A program made the position numbers and the translations under genes. This document shows, piece by piece, positions 9,182-17,661 of a stretch of DNA of 64,000 nucleotides. Source of the stretch: Mesorhizobium sp. M9A.F.Ca.ET.002.03.1.2 (GTDB lineage: Bacteria; Pseudomonadota; Alphaproteobacteria; Rhizobiales; Rhizobiaceae); assembly GCF_003952365.1 (NCBI RefSeq), contig NZ_CP034443.1, positions 4,519,001 through 4,583,000 of the forward strand, written 5' to 3'. The first letter of the stretch is position 1; each line of letters begins with the position of its first letter. The notes beneath the pieces were generated by a model, which saw only the letters and a program-made list of their open reading frames with translations, did not search any database and was not told the DNA's origin.

Positions 9182-9655
9182 TCAGTATGCCGGATAGCTG
9201 AAGCGGGCCTGGTGCGCGTCGCTGGTCAGGTTGCGGAAATCCTTGCCGCTGACATGCACCAGCGTCTTGTGGTCGCCGCCCTCGAAATAGATGTCGGCCG
9301 CATCACCGAGGCTTTCATCGAGGATCACCGGCACATCGTAGGCCGCGCCGATCGGCGGAACGGCGCCGGTGTCGCAATCCTCGAAGAGCGAAACCACCTC
9401 ATCTTCGGAGGCGAGCCCGATACGTTTGTCCATGACGTCCTGCAACGTGCCGAGCTCGATCCTGTGCGTGCTGGGAACCACGGCCAGCGCATAGCCACCC
9501 TCGTGGTGAACGACCACCGACTTGGCCATTATGCTGCCGGGCACATGTGCCGCTATGGCGGCCTGCCTGCTTGTCGATGTGCGATGATGCGCGACGGTGT
9601 CGTAGGACACGCCTTTCCCGTCGATAAAGTCCTTCAGTCTGTTTGCGATCGTCAT
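9182..9655 (-). CDS. YbaK/EbsC family aminoacyl-tRNA deacylase-like protein
   Basis: YbaK-domain proteins hydrolyse mischarged aminoacyl-tRNAs in trans. This 157-residue single-domain protein has the expected HHRTSTSRQAA beginning, the catalytic-lysine region in MAKSVVV and the late GGDHKTLVHV segment. The start ATG at 9655 has a strong GGGAGG site. The longer upstream reading frame to 9784 is not needed. It lies between the DUF2189 gene and the cox operon and is not obviously linked to either. Confidence 0.85.
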   Translation of the reverse strand: MTIANRLKDFIDGKGVSYDTVAHHRTSTSRQAAIAAHVPGSIMAKSVVVHHEGGYALAVVPSTHRIELGTLQDVMDKRIGLASEDEVVSLFEDCDTGAVPPIGAAYDVPVILDESLGDAADIYFEGGDHKTLVHVSGKDFRNLTSDAHQARFSYPAY

Positions 9656-9838
9656 ATTGAGCCTCCCTTGCTGGAGTTCGCGACGGGAAAACGACCGATA
9701 TCGTTCTCCTTCTGTCGTTCCGCTGATGACAAAAATGGGCCAGCTGCCGATCGTTTCAAGGCAAGGCATACAGAGCGGACGCAAACCTCCCGAGCTTGAC
9801 GGGAAATGCTGGCGAAAAGCCTGAGTTCGGATTGCGCG

Positions 9839-10243
9839 TCAGGGCTGGGCCCCGAAAAACACCATCCGGGTGAGAAGCGTGTAATCCGCTTCGAAGACCA
9901 TCATCGTCACGAACACCAGCACCAGTATCGGCGGCAATATGATCGCATACGCCAGCGCCAGCCTTTCCCAGGCCATGTGCATGAAGACCGCGACGATAAG
10001 CCCAGCCTTGAGCATCATGAAGATCAGGATCAGCGACCATCTGAGATAGCCGTGGAGGCCCAGATAATCGACCAGATAGGAACAGGCGCTGAGGATGAAC
10101 AGCCATGCCCAGACCACCAGGTAGAGCTTGATCGGGTGCTCCTGATGAACGTCCGCATCGGCGACGCCGGTCGTCGTCGCGTCATGCGGGTGACCAGCGT
10201 GAAGTGCGTGTTGCCCCAGGCCGTTTGCGGTTGCTTCAGCCAT
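9839..10243 (-). CDS. Cytochrome c oxidase subunit IV (prokaryotic COX4/CyoD-type)
   Basis: The 134-residue protein has a His-rich soluble N-terminus (about 35 residues) and three membrane spans. Its MMLKAGLIVAVFMHM segment is typical of prokaryotic subunit IV. It is the last gene of the five-gene oxidase operon, 9 bases after the second subunit III gene. It probably stabilises the complex in the inner membrane. Confidence 0.88.
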   Translation of the reverse strand: MAEATANGLGQHALHAGHPHDATTTGVADADVHQEHPIKLYLVVWAWLFILSACSYLVDYLGLHGYLRWSLILIFMMLKAGLIVAVFMHMAWERLALAYAIILPPILVLVFVTMMVFEADYTLLTRMVFFGAQP

Positions 10244-10252
10244 GTCTGCCTC

Positions 10253-10975
10253 TCACCAAAGATAGAAGAATGCGAAAATGAACACCCAGACCAGGTCGAC
10301 GAAATGCCAGTAGAGTCCCATGATCTCGACGTTCTCGTAGCGGCCCTTGCGGCTGGTGAAGAAACCGGGCCGTCCCGTGTCGTAATCGCCGCGCCAGACC
10401 TTTCGCGCCACGATGATCAGGAAGATCACGCCGAACGTCACATGCGTGCCGTGGAAGCCGGTGATCATGAAGAAGGATGACCCGAACTGCGCGGCGCCCC
10501 AGGGATTGCCCCACGGCCGCACCCCCTCGGTGATCAGCTTGGTCCATTCGAAGGCCTGCATGCCGACGAAGGTCGCGCCGAGTGCCGCGGTCAGAAGCAT
10601 GAGGACCGCCGTCTTGCGGCGGTCGCGGCGATAACCGTAATTGACCGCCATGGCCATCGTTCCGCTGCTCGAGATCAGCACGAAGGTCATGATGGCGATC
10701 AGGATCAGCGGGATATCCGAGCCGCCAATATGAAGGGCAAAGACCTTGCTCGGATTGGGCCACGGTACCCGAGTGGACATGCGCGCGGTCATGTAGGAGA
10801 GCAGGAAGCAGCCGAAGATGAAGGTGTCGCTGAGCAGGAAGATCCACATCATGGCCTTGCCCCAGGACACGTTCTTGAACGCGCGCTGATCCGAGGACCA
10901 GTCGGCGGCGACGCCTCGCAAGCCCGCCGGCCGCGGCTGTGCCTGGCCGATATGCGTCACTGTCGTCTCTGCCAT
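10253..10975 (-). CDS. coxP: Cytochrome c oxidase subunit III, second paralogue
   Basis: The 240-residue protein is a full-length subunit III with seven predicted spans. It carries family segments near ITGFHGTHVTFGV and YWHFVDLVWVFIF. It lies 13 bases after another subunit III gene on the same strand. Tandem subunit III genes following subunits II and I match the rhizobial coxMNOP arrangement, which is the basis for the symbol. It contributes to proton-pumping stability of the terminal oxidase. Confidence 0.88.
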   Translation of the reverse strand: MAETTVTHIGQAQPRPAGLRGVAADWSSDQRAFKNVSWGKAMMWIFLLSDTFIFGCFLLSYMTARMSTRVPWPNPSKVFALHIGGSDIPLILIAIMTFVLISSSGTMAMAVNYGYRRDRRKTAVLMLLTAALGATFVGMQAFEWTKLITEGVRPWGNPWGAAQFGSSFFMITGFHGTHVTFGVIFLIIVARKVWRGDYDTGRPGFFTSRKGRYENVEIMGLYWHFVDLVWVFIFAFFYLW

Positions 10976-10988
10976 CCGCCCGGCCCTC

Positions 10989-11693
10989 CTAGGTCAGCAA
11001 CTGTCGGCAAATCTCGATGAACGTCGCGGCCCAGCCGGCCAGAAGCGCGAAGATCGCGAGCCAGACGAAAAGCAGGAAATGCCAGTACATGGCGCACAAT
11101 TCGACGCTGAGGCGAAGCCGCTCCGGCCGTGCTCCGTTCCAGGCGCCGGCAGCGGTTCTGCTCAGGCCCACCAGCCCTCCCAGAATGTGCAGGCCATGCA
11201 TCCCGGTTATCAGGTAGAAAAAACTGTTGGCTGGATTGGCGGTCAGCAAGTAGCCGTCGGCGGTCAGTTCCCGCCATGCCACAAGCTGTCCGATCAGGAA
11301 GGCAAGCGCGGTGAGCCCGGCCGTGGCGAGGCCGAGCCTGACCGTGTCGATTTGGCCCCGGCGTGCGGCGACCGAGGCGCATTGCAGCGCGATGCTGCTC
11401 AGGACCAGCACGCCGGTATTGAACCAGAGCACGCGCGGTAACGGCAGCGCCTGCCAGTCCGACAGCGCCATGCGCATGAAATAAGCGCTGGTGAACAGCG
11501 CAAACAGGCAGCCGACGACGGCAAGGAAGACGCCGAGGCCGATCTTGGCGGTCGGCAGCGTCGATCCTTCCAAGCCGATAGTATCGCCGATCACACCTTG
11601 CTCGAGCCATGGCTTCGCCGTCAGCCGCTGGTGGGAAAGCCACCATCCGGCAAAGCCGGCGATCACGAGAAGGAAGACCAGAATGACGCTCAT
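10989..11693 (-). CDS. coxO: Cytochrome c oxidase subunit III, first paralogue
   Basis: This 234-residue protein has an extra N-terminal membrane segment, then the subunit III core with MHGLHILGGLVG and AMYWHFLLFVWL segments. It is more diverged than its neighbour. Its ATG overlaps the subunit I stop (11690-11693), showing translational coupling. Two non-identical subunit III proteins in one operon imply a split or duplicated role in this oxidase. Confidence 0.85.
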   Translation of the reverse strand: MSVILVFLLVIAGFAGWWLSHQRLTAKPWLEQGVIGDTIGLEGSTLPTAKIGLGVFLAVVGCLFALFTSAYFMRMALSDWQALPLPRVLWFNTGVLVLSSIALQCASVAARRGQIDTVRLGLATAGLTALAFLIGQLVAWRELTADGYLLTANPANSFFYLITGMHGLHILGGLVGLSRTAAGAWNGARPERLRLSVELCAMYWHFLLFVWLAIFALLAGWAATFIEICRQLLT

Positions 11694-13459
11694 GCCGGCT
11701 CCCTTGAGGAGCCGAAGGAGCCCGGCATGTTTTGCGGGATAAAGTCCTCCTTGGCGCCCGGCACGCTGTAGTCATAGGCCCAGCGATAGACGATCGGCAG
11801 TTCCTTGCCGAAATTGCCATGGGCGGGCGGTGTTTCGGGCGTCTGCCATTCGAGTGTCGTGGCGCGCCACGGATTGCCGCCGGCCTCCCGGCCATGGCGG
11901 ATGCTCCAGATCAGATTGAACAGGAACACGATCTGAGCAAAGCCGACGAGGAATGCCATGATGCTGATGAAAGAGTTCAGATTGTGGGCCGACTCGGTCA
12001 TGACAGTCATGTCGGTCAGTTCGTTGTAGCGCCGCGGCACGCCCATCAGGCCGATGTAGTGCATGGGAAAGAAAATCAGGTAGGCACCGAGGAAGGTGAC
12101 CCAGAAATGGAACTGGCCCAGCCTCTCGTCCAGCATCCGGCCGGTGACCTTCGGGTACCAGTGATAGATCGCGCCGAAGATCACGAGAATCGGGGCAACG
12201 CCCATGACCATATGGAAATGGGCAACGACGAACATCGTGTCCGACAGCGGAACGTCGACGACGACATTTCCGAGAAACAGCCCGGTCAGCCCGCCATTGA
12301 CGAAGGTGACGATGAAGGCCAGGGCAAAAAGCATCGGGATGGTGAGGTGGATGTCGCCGCGCCACAGCGTCAGCACCCAATTGTAGACCTTGATCGCGGT
12401 CGGGACGGCAATGACCAGTGTCGTGGTGGCGAAGAAGAAGCCGAAATAGGGGTGCATGCCGCTGACATACATGTGGTGCGCCCAGACCACGAAGCTCAGC
12501 GCGCCGATGCCGACGATGGCCCAGACCATCATCCGGTAGCCGAAGATGTTCTTGCGCGCATGGGTGCTGATCAGGTCGGATACGATGCCGAAGGCCGGAA
12601 GCGCCACGATATAGACCTCCGGGTGGCCGAAGAACCAGAACAGATGCTGGAACAGGATCGGGCTGCCGCCGCCGTGCTGCAATTGTTCGCCCATCTCGAC
12701 GATGGCCGGCATGAAGAAGGAGGTGCCGAGCGCACGGTCGAACAGCATCATCACGCAGGCGACAAACAGCGCGGGGAACGCGAGCAGCGCCATGACGGTC
12801 GCGGTGAAGATACCCCAGACAGTCAGCGGCAGGCGCATCAACGTCATGCCGCGCGTACGCGCCTGCAGCACCGTCACGACGTAGTTCAAGCCGCCCATCG
12901 TGAAGCCGATGATGAACAGGATCAGCGAGACGAGCATCAGCATGATGCCCCAGTCCTGGCCGCCTGGTGTGCCGGTCATGATCGCCTGCGGCGGGTAGAG
13001 CGTCCAGCCGGCGCCCGTCGGTCCGCCGGGCGCAAAGAAGCTCGACACCAGAACCAGCACGGCGAGCAGGTAAATCCAGTAGCTCAGCATGTTGACATAG
13101 GGAAAAACCATGTCGCGAGCGCCGACCATCAACGGGATCAGGTAGTTGCCGAAACCACCCAGGAAGAGTGCCGTGAGCAGGTAGATCACCATGATCATGC
13201 CGTGCATGGTGATGAACTGGTAGTAGGCTTCCGGGGTGATGAAGTCGAACGTGCCGGGGAAGCCGAGCTGCAGCCGCATCATCCAGGACAGCACCAGCGC
13301 CACCATGCCGATTGCCGTCGCCGTCGCCGAATACTGGATGGCGATGACCTTGGCGTCCTGCGAAAAGACGTATTTCGTCCACCAGCTGTGAGGATGGTAG
13401 AGTTCCATCTCCGCGACTTCGGCGGGCGGAATGGCATCTGCAGGTGTGGTATCGACCAT
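11690..13459 (-). CDS. coxN: Cytochrome c oxidase subunit I
   Basis: This catalytic subunit reduces O2 at a heme-CuB centre. The 589-residue protein retains the CuB His and cross-linked Tyr in GHPEVYI, the CuB His pair in WAHHMY, the heme-ligand region in VAHFHMVMG and the D-channel Asp in GARDMVFPYVN. A soluble extension precedes the first span. The longer frame extends to 13693, but ATG 13459 (MVDTTPADA) has AGAGGTG upstream and is preferred. It sits between subunits II and III in a minus-strand operon. Confidence 0.95.
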   Translation of the reverse strand: MVDTTPADAIPPAEVAEMELYHPHSWWTKYVFSQDAKVIAIQYSATATAIGMVALVLSWMMRLQLGFPGTFDFITPEAYYQFITMHGMIMVIYLLTALFLGGFGNYLIPLMVGARDMVFPYVNMLSYWIYLLAVLVLVSSFFAPGGPTGAGWTLYPPQAIMTGTPGGQDWGIMLMLVSLILFIIGFTMGGLNYVVTVLQARTRGMTLMRLPLTVWGIFTATVMALLAFPALFVACVMMLFDRALGTSFFMPAIVEMGEQLQHGGGSPILFQHLFWFFGHPEVYIVALPAFGIVSDLISTHARKNIFGYRMMVWAIVGIGALSFVVWAHHMYVSGMHPYFGFFFATTTLVIAVPTAIKVYNWVLTLWRGDIHLTIPMLFALAFIVTFVNGGLTGLFLGNVVVDVPLSDTMFVVAHFHMVMGVAPILVIFGAIYHWYPKVTGRMLDERLGQFHFWVTFLGAYLIFFPMHYIGLMGVPRRYNELTDMTVMTESAHNLNSFISIMAFLVGFAQIVFLFNLIWSIRHGREAGGNPWRATTLEWQTPETPPAHGNFGKELPIVYRWAYDYSVPGAKEDFIPQNMPGSFGSSREPA

Positions 13460-13548
13460 ACGAAACACCTCTGTATGCTTTTCGGCGAGACTCGACGGTT
13501 TCGAGCCCTGCCGCAATTTCAACCCACGTCGCCGTCTTTCCCCGGCGT

Positions 13549-14364
13549 CTACTCTGCCGAGCCCACCTGCTGGGGGGCCGACAATTGCGCGAAAGTCTGC
13601 TGCTCGCCGAGCCAGGCGAGGTAATCTTCCTGCGTATCGACCATGACCACGCCATGCATCAAAGGATGCCCCTGGCCGCAAAGTTCGGCGCACAGGACCT
13701 GGAAGGTTCCGGTCTTGGTCGGGGTGAACCAGAAATAGGTGACCGAGCCCGGGATCATGTCCATCTTGGCGCGGAATTCCGGCACGTAGAAATCATGCAG
13801 CACATCGATCGAGCGGAGCAGCATCTTGACCGGCTTGCCGACCGGCAGATGCAGATCGGCCGCTTCGACCACGACATCGTCCTGACCGTTGGGATCGCCA
13901 GCGATGACGCCCAGGGGATTTTCAGCGCTGACGTTGCTGGTGTCGGATGTGCCGAGCTTGCCGTCCTTGCCAGGCAGGCGGAAACTCCACTGCCATTGCT
14001 GGCCAACGACTTCGACAACGGTCGCGTCGCTTGGAACGTTGACGAACTGGCTCCAGACGAACAGGCCGGGAACCAGCAAGGCGGTGACCCCGATCGCGGT
14101 GACGATGGTCAGCCACCATTCGAGCCGCTTGTTCTCGGGTTCGTATGCCGCCTGATTGCCTTCCCGATGACGGAAGCGGAAGACGCAATAGGCCATGAAT
14201 AGCACGACGGCGGCGAAGACGACGCCGGTGATCCAGAAGGTGATGATGATGGTGTTGTCGATATAGTCCCAGTTCGAGGCAATCGGCGTCCACCACCATG
14301 GGCTCAGGAAGTGGAACAACACTGAGCCCACAACTACCAAAACGAGTACAAGCGCGATGGCCAT
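13549..14364 (-). CDS. coxM: Cytochrome c oxidase subunit II with CuA site
   Basis: The 271-residue protein has two N-terminal membrane spans and a periplasmic cupredoxin domain. The CuA motif CAELCGQGH with a following Met marks it as a cytochrome c oxidase subunit, not a quinol oxidase subunit. It therefore accepts electrons from a c-type cytochrome, possibly the one at 6428. It is the first gene of the operon; ATG 14364 follows GGAGGAAACGGG. Confidence 0.95.
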   Translation of the reverse strand: MAIALVLVLVVVGSVLFHFLSPWWWTPIASNWDYIDNTIIITFWITGVVFAAVVLFMAYCVFRFRHREGNQAAYEPENKRLEWWLTIVTAIGVTALLVPGLFVWSQFVNVPSDATVVEVVGQQWQWSFRLPGKDGKLGTSDTSNVSAENPLGVIAGDPNGQDDVVVEAADLHLPVGKPVKMLLRSIDVLHDFYVPEFRAKMDMIPGSVTYFWFTPTKTGTFQVLCAELCGQGHPLMHGVVMVDTQEDYLAWLGEQQTFAQLSAPQQVGSAE

Positions 14365-14496
14365 ATCCCGTTTCCTCCCGGCATTCCAAAGGGCGCGAAG
14401 TCGTCCCAGGAAATGCCGTGTGCATCATAGCTCGATTTCCAATCGAAATTCTAGTGTGGGTCTTCCGGTCGCCCGAAAACGCAATGGCGACGATGT

Positions 14497-14606
14497 GGAA
14501 AAACCAAGAAGAAGGCCGGCGAAGAAGAAGGCTGCGGCGAAGAAAAACCTGCCAAGGACGCCGAATAACCCAGCAATTCTGCCGAATTGTGAAAGGCCGC
14601 CCTCGA
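14497..14606 (+). pseudogene. Decayed second copy of the tig 3' end and terminator
   Basis: This stretch aligns with the last codons of tig and the sequence after it. A 20-base identity (14549-14568 versus 4686-4705) covers the final codons and the TAA stop. A second 17-base identity (14590-14606 versus 4725-4741) covers the left terminator arm and loop. The spacing between the two blocks is nearly the same (21 versus 19 bases). The right terminator arm is missing, and the coding part upstream has lost its frame. No other part of tig is present. Confidence 0.85.
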
Positions 14607-14808
14607 TACGGCGTCCACTTGGACGCACAAAGTACACTTTTGAACTCTTACTATTTACGCAACGTGCTGTCCGAGAATCGATTCCGATTTCGGACCGATA
14701 CGGGTAGGCAATTGATTCGTGCCTAAACAGCGTTTGGCGGCTGGCGGTGCGAGGTTTTGATCATTATCTGCACCGTGTCGCAAAGTGCAGGGGCTGTTGG
14801 AGGGATCA

Positions 14809-15333
14809 TTGAAGCTATTCGTCGGCACCGGAGGCGTGGTCGCCACGGCGTTCCTCCTCGCTTCGGTCTGCGGCATCGCCCAGGCCAATAGCGCTCTTGA
14901 CAATTGGCGGTTCGACACGGGCAACGATGGTCTGGTCACCGCCTCGCTCCATGCCACCAACAAGCTCATCACCGGCGGCGGCGCCTTGCGCTACAGCCCG
15001 GTCCTGACAATTGCCTGCCGCGCGAATGGTGAACCGCGCTGGAGCGAACGGCTGCAGTTGAACGATGCCGTCTCCGCCAGCCGGACCATCACCGTGTCGG
15101 TGACTGTCGACAAGGCCGGCAAAGTCAACGAGAGCTGGTCGGTCGGCACGCGAGGCAGGACGCTGGTTCGAGACGGTGCCGACGGCATCAGGCGACTGGT
15201 TTCAGCAAAACGGCTTCAGCTGTCCTGGCGCTTCGGGCTGCTGTCGGGGCGAGGCGAGGCCGATTTCGACCTTGCCGGGTTCAGCGAGGCGCTCGGCCAG
15301 ATCGCCGGCGCCTGCAACACCGAATTGCCGTGA
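14809..15333 (+). CDS. Secreted protein of unknown function, faintly VasI/TagO-like
   Basis: The 174-residue precursor begins with a clean signal peptide ending in IAQA, if translation starts at TTG 14809. This start has GGAGGG 5 bases upstream; no ATG gives as good a start. The mature part has a W...D..tV.a.L / L.I.C / F...G...A...I..AC layout resembling periplasmic VasI/TagO-type proteins, but the similarity is weak. No type VI secretion genes are nearby. Between the tig remnant and this gene (14607-14808) nothing else is supported. Confidence 0.65.
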   Translation: MKLFVGTGGVVATAFLLASVCGIAQANSALDNWRFDTGNDGLVTASLHATNKLITGGGALRYSPVLTIACRANGEPRWSERLQLNDAVSASRTITVSVTVDKAGKVNESWSVGTRGRTLVRDGADGIRRLVSAKRLQLSWRFGLLSGRGEADFDLAGFSEALGQIAGACNTELP

Positions 15334-15384
15334 GCAGATCAGCAACGGCTTAAAACGCGACTGCGGCGTCGGCGTCCATCGCTC

Positions 15385-16701
15385 TCACCGGCACCAGTTC
15401 TCAATCGCCAGTGCAATCGCCTTTGTGCAATCGACAAGATCGCGGACCGACACACGCTCGTTGGGTTGATGGGCTTGAGCCGGATCTCCCGGGCCGAAAT
15501 TGACGGTCGGGGTATTTCCCAGGCCCGTCGGCAAGCCGATATCGCTGTGCGCACCGAAACCTGACAGTGCCGGCGACAGATTTGCCTTCTCGACCGCGCC
15601 CTGGAATACGGCGACGAACGGGTTGTCGGCCGGAATTTCCGCGCAGTCGGCATCGAGGATCCATTCCACGCGGGCGGGATGTTCGCGCAGATAGGGGTCG
15701 GCCTGGCAAATGTTGAGGACATGTTCCTCGATCTCGCGTTTGACGTTGCCGCCGAGGCCGAACTCGTCTTTTTCGCTCGGAAGGTATTGTGCATCGATGA
15801 TGATCTCGGCCCTGCCGGCCATGGAGGAGGGGTGCTCGCCGGCGTTCATCTGGGTCACGATGATCTGGTTCGGCAGGTCCATGAGAGGATGGTTCTTCCT
15901 CGGGTCGAACATCCAGCGGCGGTTCAATATGTCGATGCCGTCGAGCATCTGCCTGCACAGCTGCACCGCATCGACCGGACCGCTCGAATACCAGGCATTC
16001 GGTGTCAGCTCGGCGTGGCCGCCGATGCCGTCGATGATGATGCGTCCCCATAGGATGCCGTGGCACAGGGGCGCGATCCGGTTGGCTGTCGGCTCCGTCA
16101 TGATGCCGGCGTCGGCGCGAAAGCCGCGGTCGACCATCGCAAGCGAGCCCATGCCGCCGATCTCTTCGTCGACCACCGTCGTAAAGACGATGTCGCCCGA
16201 AAGGGGCGTTTGAAGCTCTTTCAGGATTTCCACGGCCATCAGCATGCAGGCGACGCCGCCTTTCATGTCGACGGTTCCACGGCCATGCAGAAAGCCGTCT
16301 TTCAAAACCGGTTGGAACGGATCGGTTGTCCAGTGTTCCGGCGCTCCCGGCGGCACGACATCGATGTGACCGGTGAGCATGATCGATCGGCCGCCGCCCT
16401 TGCCTTGCAGGACGCCACCGAGATTTGGCCTGCCGTCGAACGTCCGGCCCTTGTTGGCGCCGGGCCGGCCTTTGTACTTTTCGTAAAGTGCCGGCCCGTC
16501 TGGATCCCAGAGATCCGTTGTGAAACCCAGCCTTTCCAGTCGTTTTTGCAGATAGAGCTGGCAGTCTCTTTCGCCGGGGCCTGCCTCTTTCGGATTCGAC
16601 TTGACGATGGACGGGAACGCTACGAGGTCGCTGAGTGTCTCGACGATGCGTTCGGCCTGCGTCTCCACGCGCTCGGCGATGATGTCCTCGAAAGACGGCA
16701 T
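15385..16701 (-). CDS. M20-family ArgE/DapE-type deacylase/peptidase
   Basis: The 438-residue metallohydrolase has the metal-binding TGHIDVVPPG segment and the DEEIGGMG catalytic Glu pair. The MDLPNQIIVTQMNAGEHPSS lid-domain region and a late Asp/His-containing GAHSDIG motif follow. The family removes N-acyl groups from amino acids or cleaves small peptides. It is the last gene of the sugar-type ABC operon, 3 bases after a permease, with GGAGATAATTC before its ATG. A paralogue of identical length lies at 40529-41845. The true substrate is not indicated. Confidence 0.88.
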   Translation of the reverse strand: MPSFEDIIAERVETQAERIVETLSDLVAFPSIVKSNPKEAGPGERDCQLYLQKRLERLGFTTDLWDPDGPALYEKYKGRPGANKGRTFDGRPNLGGVLQGKGGGRSIMLTGHIDVVPPGAPEHWTTDPFQPVLKDGFLHGRGTVDMKGGVACMLMAVEILKELQTPLSGDIVFTTVVDEEIGGMGSLAMVDRGFRADAGIMTEPTANRIAPLCHGILWGRIIIDGIGGHAELTPNAWYSSGPVDAVQLCRQMLDGIDILNRRWMFDPRKNHPLMDLPNQIIVTQMNAGEHPSSMAGRAEIIIDAQYLPSEKDEFGLGGNVKREIEEHVLNICQADPYLREHPARVEWILDADCAEIPADNPFVAVFQGAVEKANLSPALSGFGAHSDIGLPTGLGNTPTVNFGPGDPAQAHQPNERVSVRDLVDCTKAIALAIENWCR

Positions 16702-16704
16702 GAA

Positions 16705-17661
16705 TTATCTCCAACGTTGGGAAAGTCGATCGGCGAGAAGCACGAACACCAAAAGAGCGCCGACGATACCCAGCTGCCAGACCGTGTTGACGTTAAGCTG
16801 CAAAAGTCCGGTCTTGAGCGTCACCAGCAGGATGACGGCCGCAAGAACGCCGCCTACGCCGCCGCGGCCGCCCGAGATCGCAATGCCGCCCAGCATTGCG
16901 GCGGTCAGCGATTCCAGTTCGAGATTCTGCCCGATATTGGGCCGGCCGCTTCCGAGCCATGCCAGCGAGATCAGCGCCGCGGCACCCGAAAGTGCGCCGC
17001 TCAACCCGTACAGGATGAGCCGTGCACGATCGACCGGAATGCCGACCAGATGCGCCGCCCGCTCATTGAACCCGATCGCATAGATCCAGCGGCCCCAGGC
17101 CGTCCACATCAGCACGATCCCCGCGATTGCGAAGACAGGAATTGCGATCGTGAGGAAGGGAACCGGAATGCTCGAGAAAACGCCACGCCCCCAGATCAGG
17201 AGCCAGCCCGGCACGCCGGATTGTGCCGCCCCTCCGGTCAGGGCCAGCGCAAGGCCCGAGTAGATGAAGAACGTGCCGAGCGTTGCGATCAGCGGAAGGA
17301 TGGAAAGCCTTGTGACGAGGATGCCGTTGAAAGCGCCAAGAATGGCCCCGGCGAAAACACATGCCGCCGGCAGGAGAAACGACGGCAGGCCCGCCTTGAG
17401 AACGAGCATGCCGAATATGGCCGAAAGCGAAACAATCCCGCCGACGGAGAGATCGATGCCGGCTCCGCCTGCCATGACGACGATTGCCTGCCCCAGGGAG
17501 ACGAGCGCCAGTATGGTTGAAAACTGGAGGATCGTCGTAACCGTTGCCAGGCTGAACACCGACGGCTTCAAGACCAGCAGGACGAAGACGACAATGACCC
17601 ACAACAGCGCCAGCAGGGTGAGGACAAGCGCCGGACCCTGTAGATTGCGGATACGGTTCAT
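16705..17661 (-). CDS. Sugar ABC transporter permease (RbsC type)
   Basis: The 318-residue inner-membrane protein has the BPD-type-2 pattern, including GGAGIDLSVGG, NGILVTRL and LTAAMLGGIAISGGRG. Its ATG at 17661 overlaps the stop of the partner permease by 4 bases. With that partner it should form a heterodimeric channel for a carbohydrate or related polar solute. A longer upstream frame to 17844 is discarded because it lies inside the preceding gene. Confidence 0.9.
   Translation of the reverse strand: MNRIRNLQGPALVLTLLALLWVIVVFVLLVLKPSVFSLATVTTILQFSTILALVSLGQAIVVMAGGAGIDLSVGGIVSLSAIFGMLVLKAGLPSFLLPAACVFAGAILGAFNGILVTRLSILPLIATLGTFFIYSGLALALTGGAAQSGVPGWLLIWGRGVFSSIPVPFLTIAIPVFAIAGIVLMWTAWGRWIYAIGFNERAAHLVGIPVDRARLILYGLSGALSGAAALISLAWLGSGRPNIGQNLELESLTAAMLGGIAISGGRGGVGGVLAAVILLVTLKTGLLQLNVNTVWQLGIVGALLVFVLLADRLSQRWR

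Noticed and set aside
11732..13655. 630- and 627-codon frames overlapping cytochrome oxidase subunit I
   Set aside because: Both are shadows; subunit I has all catalytic motifs in its own frame.
4760..14500. Prophage or integrative element at tig
   Set aside because: No integrase, phage or conjugation gene is present, so only a neutral statement of flanking duplication is made.
14357..14707. Plus-strand ORF with a Lys/Arg-rich C-terminal stretch upstream of 14.8 kb
   Set aside because: It reads the tig remnant out of frame; better explained as a decayed duplication than as a gene.
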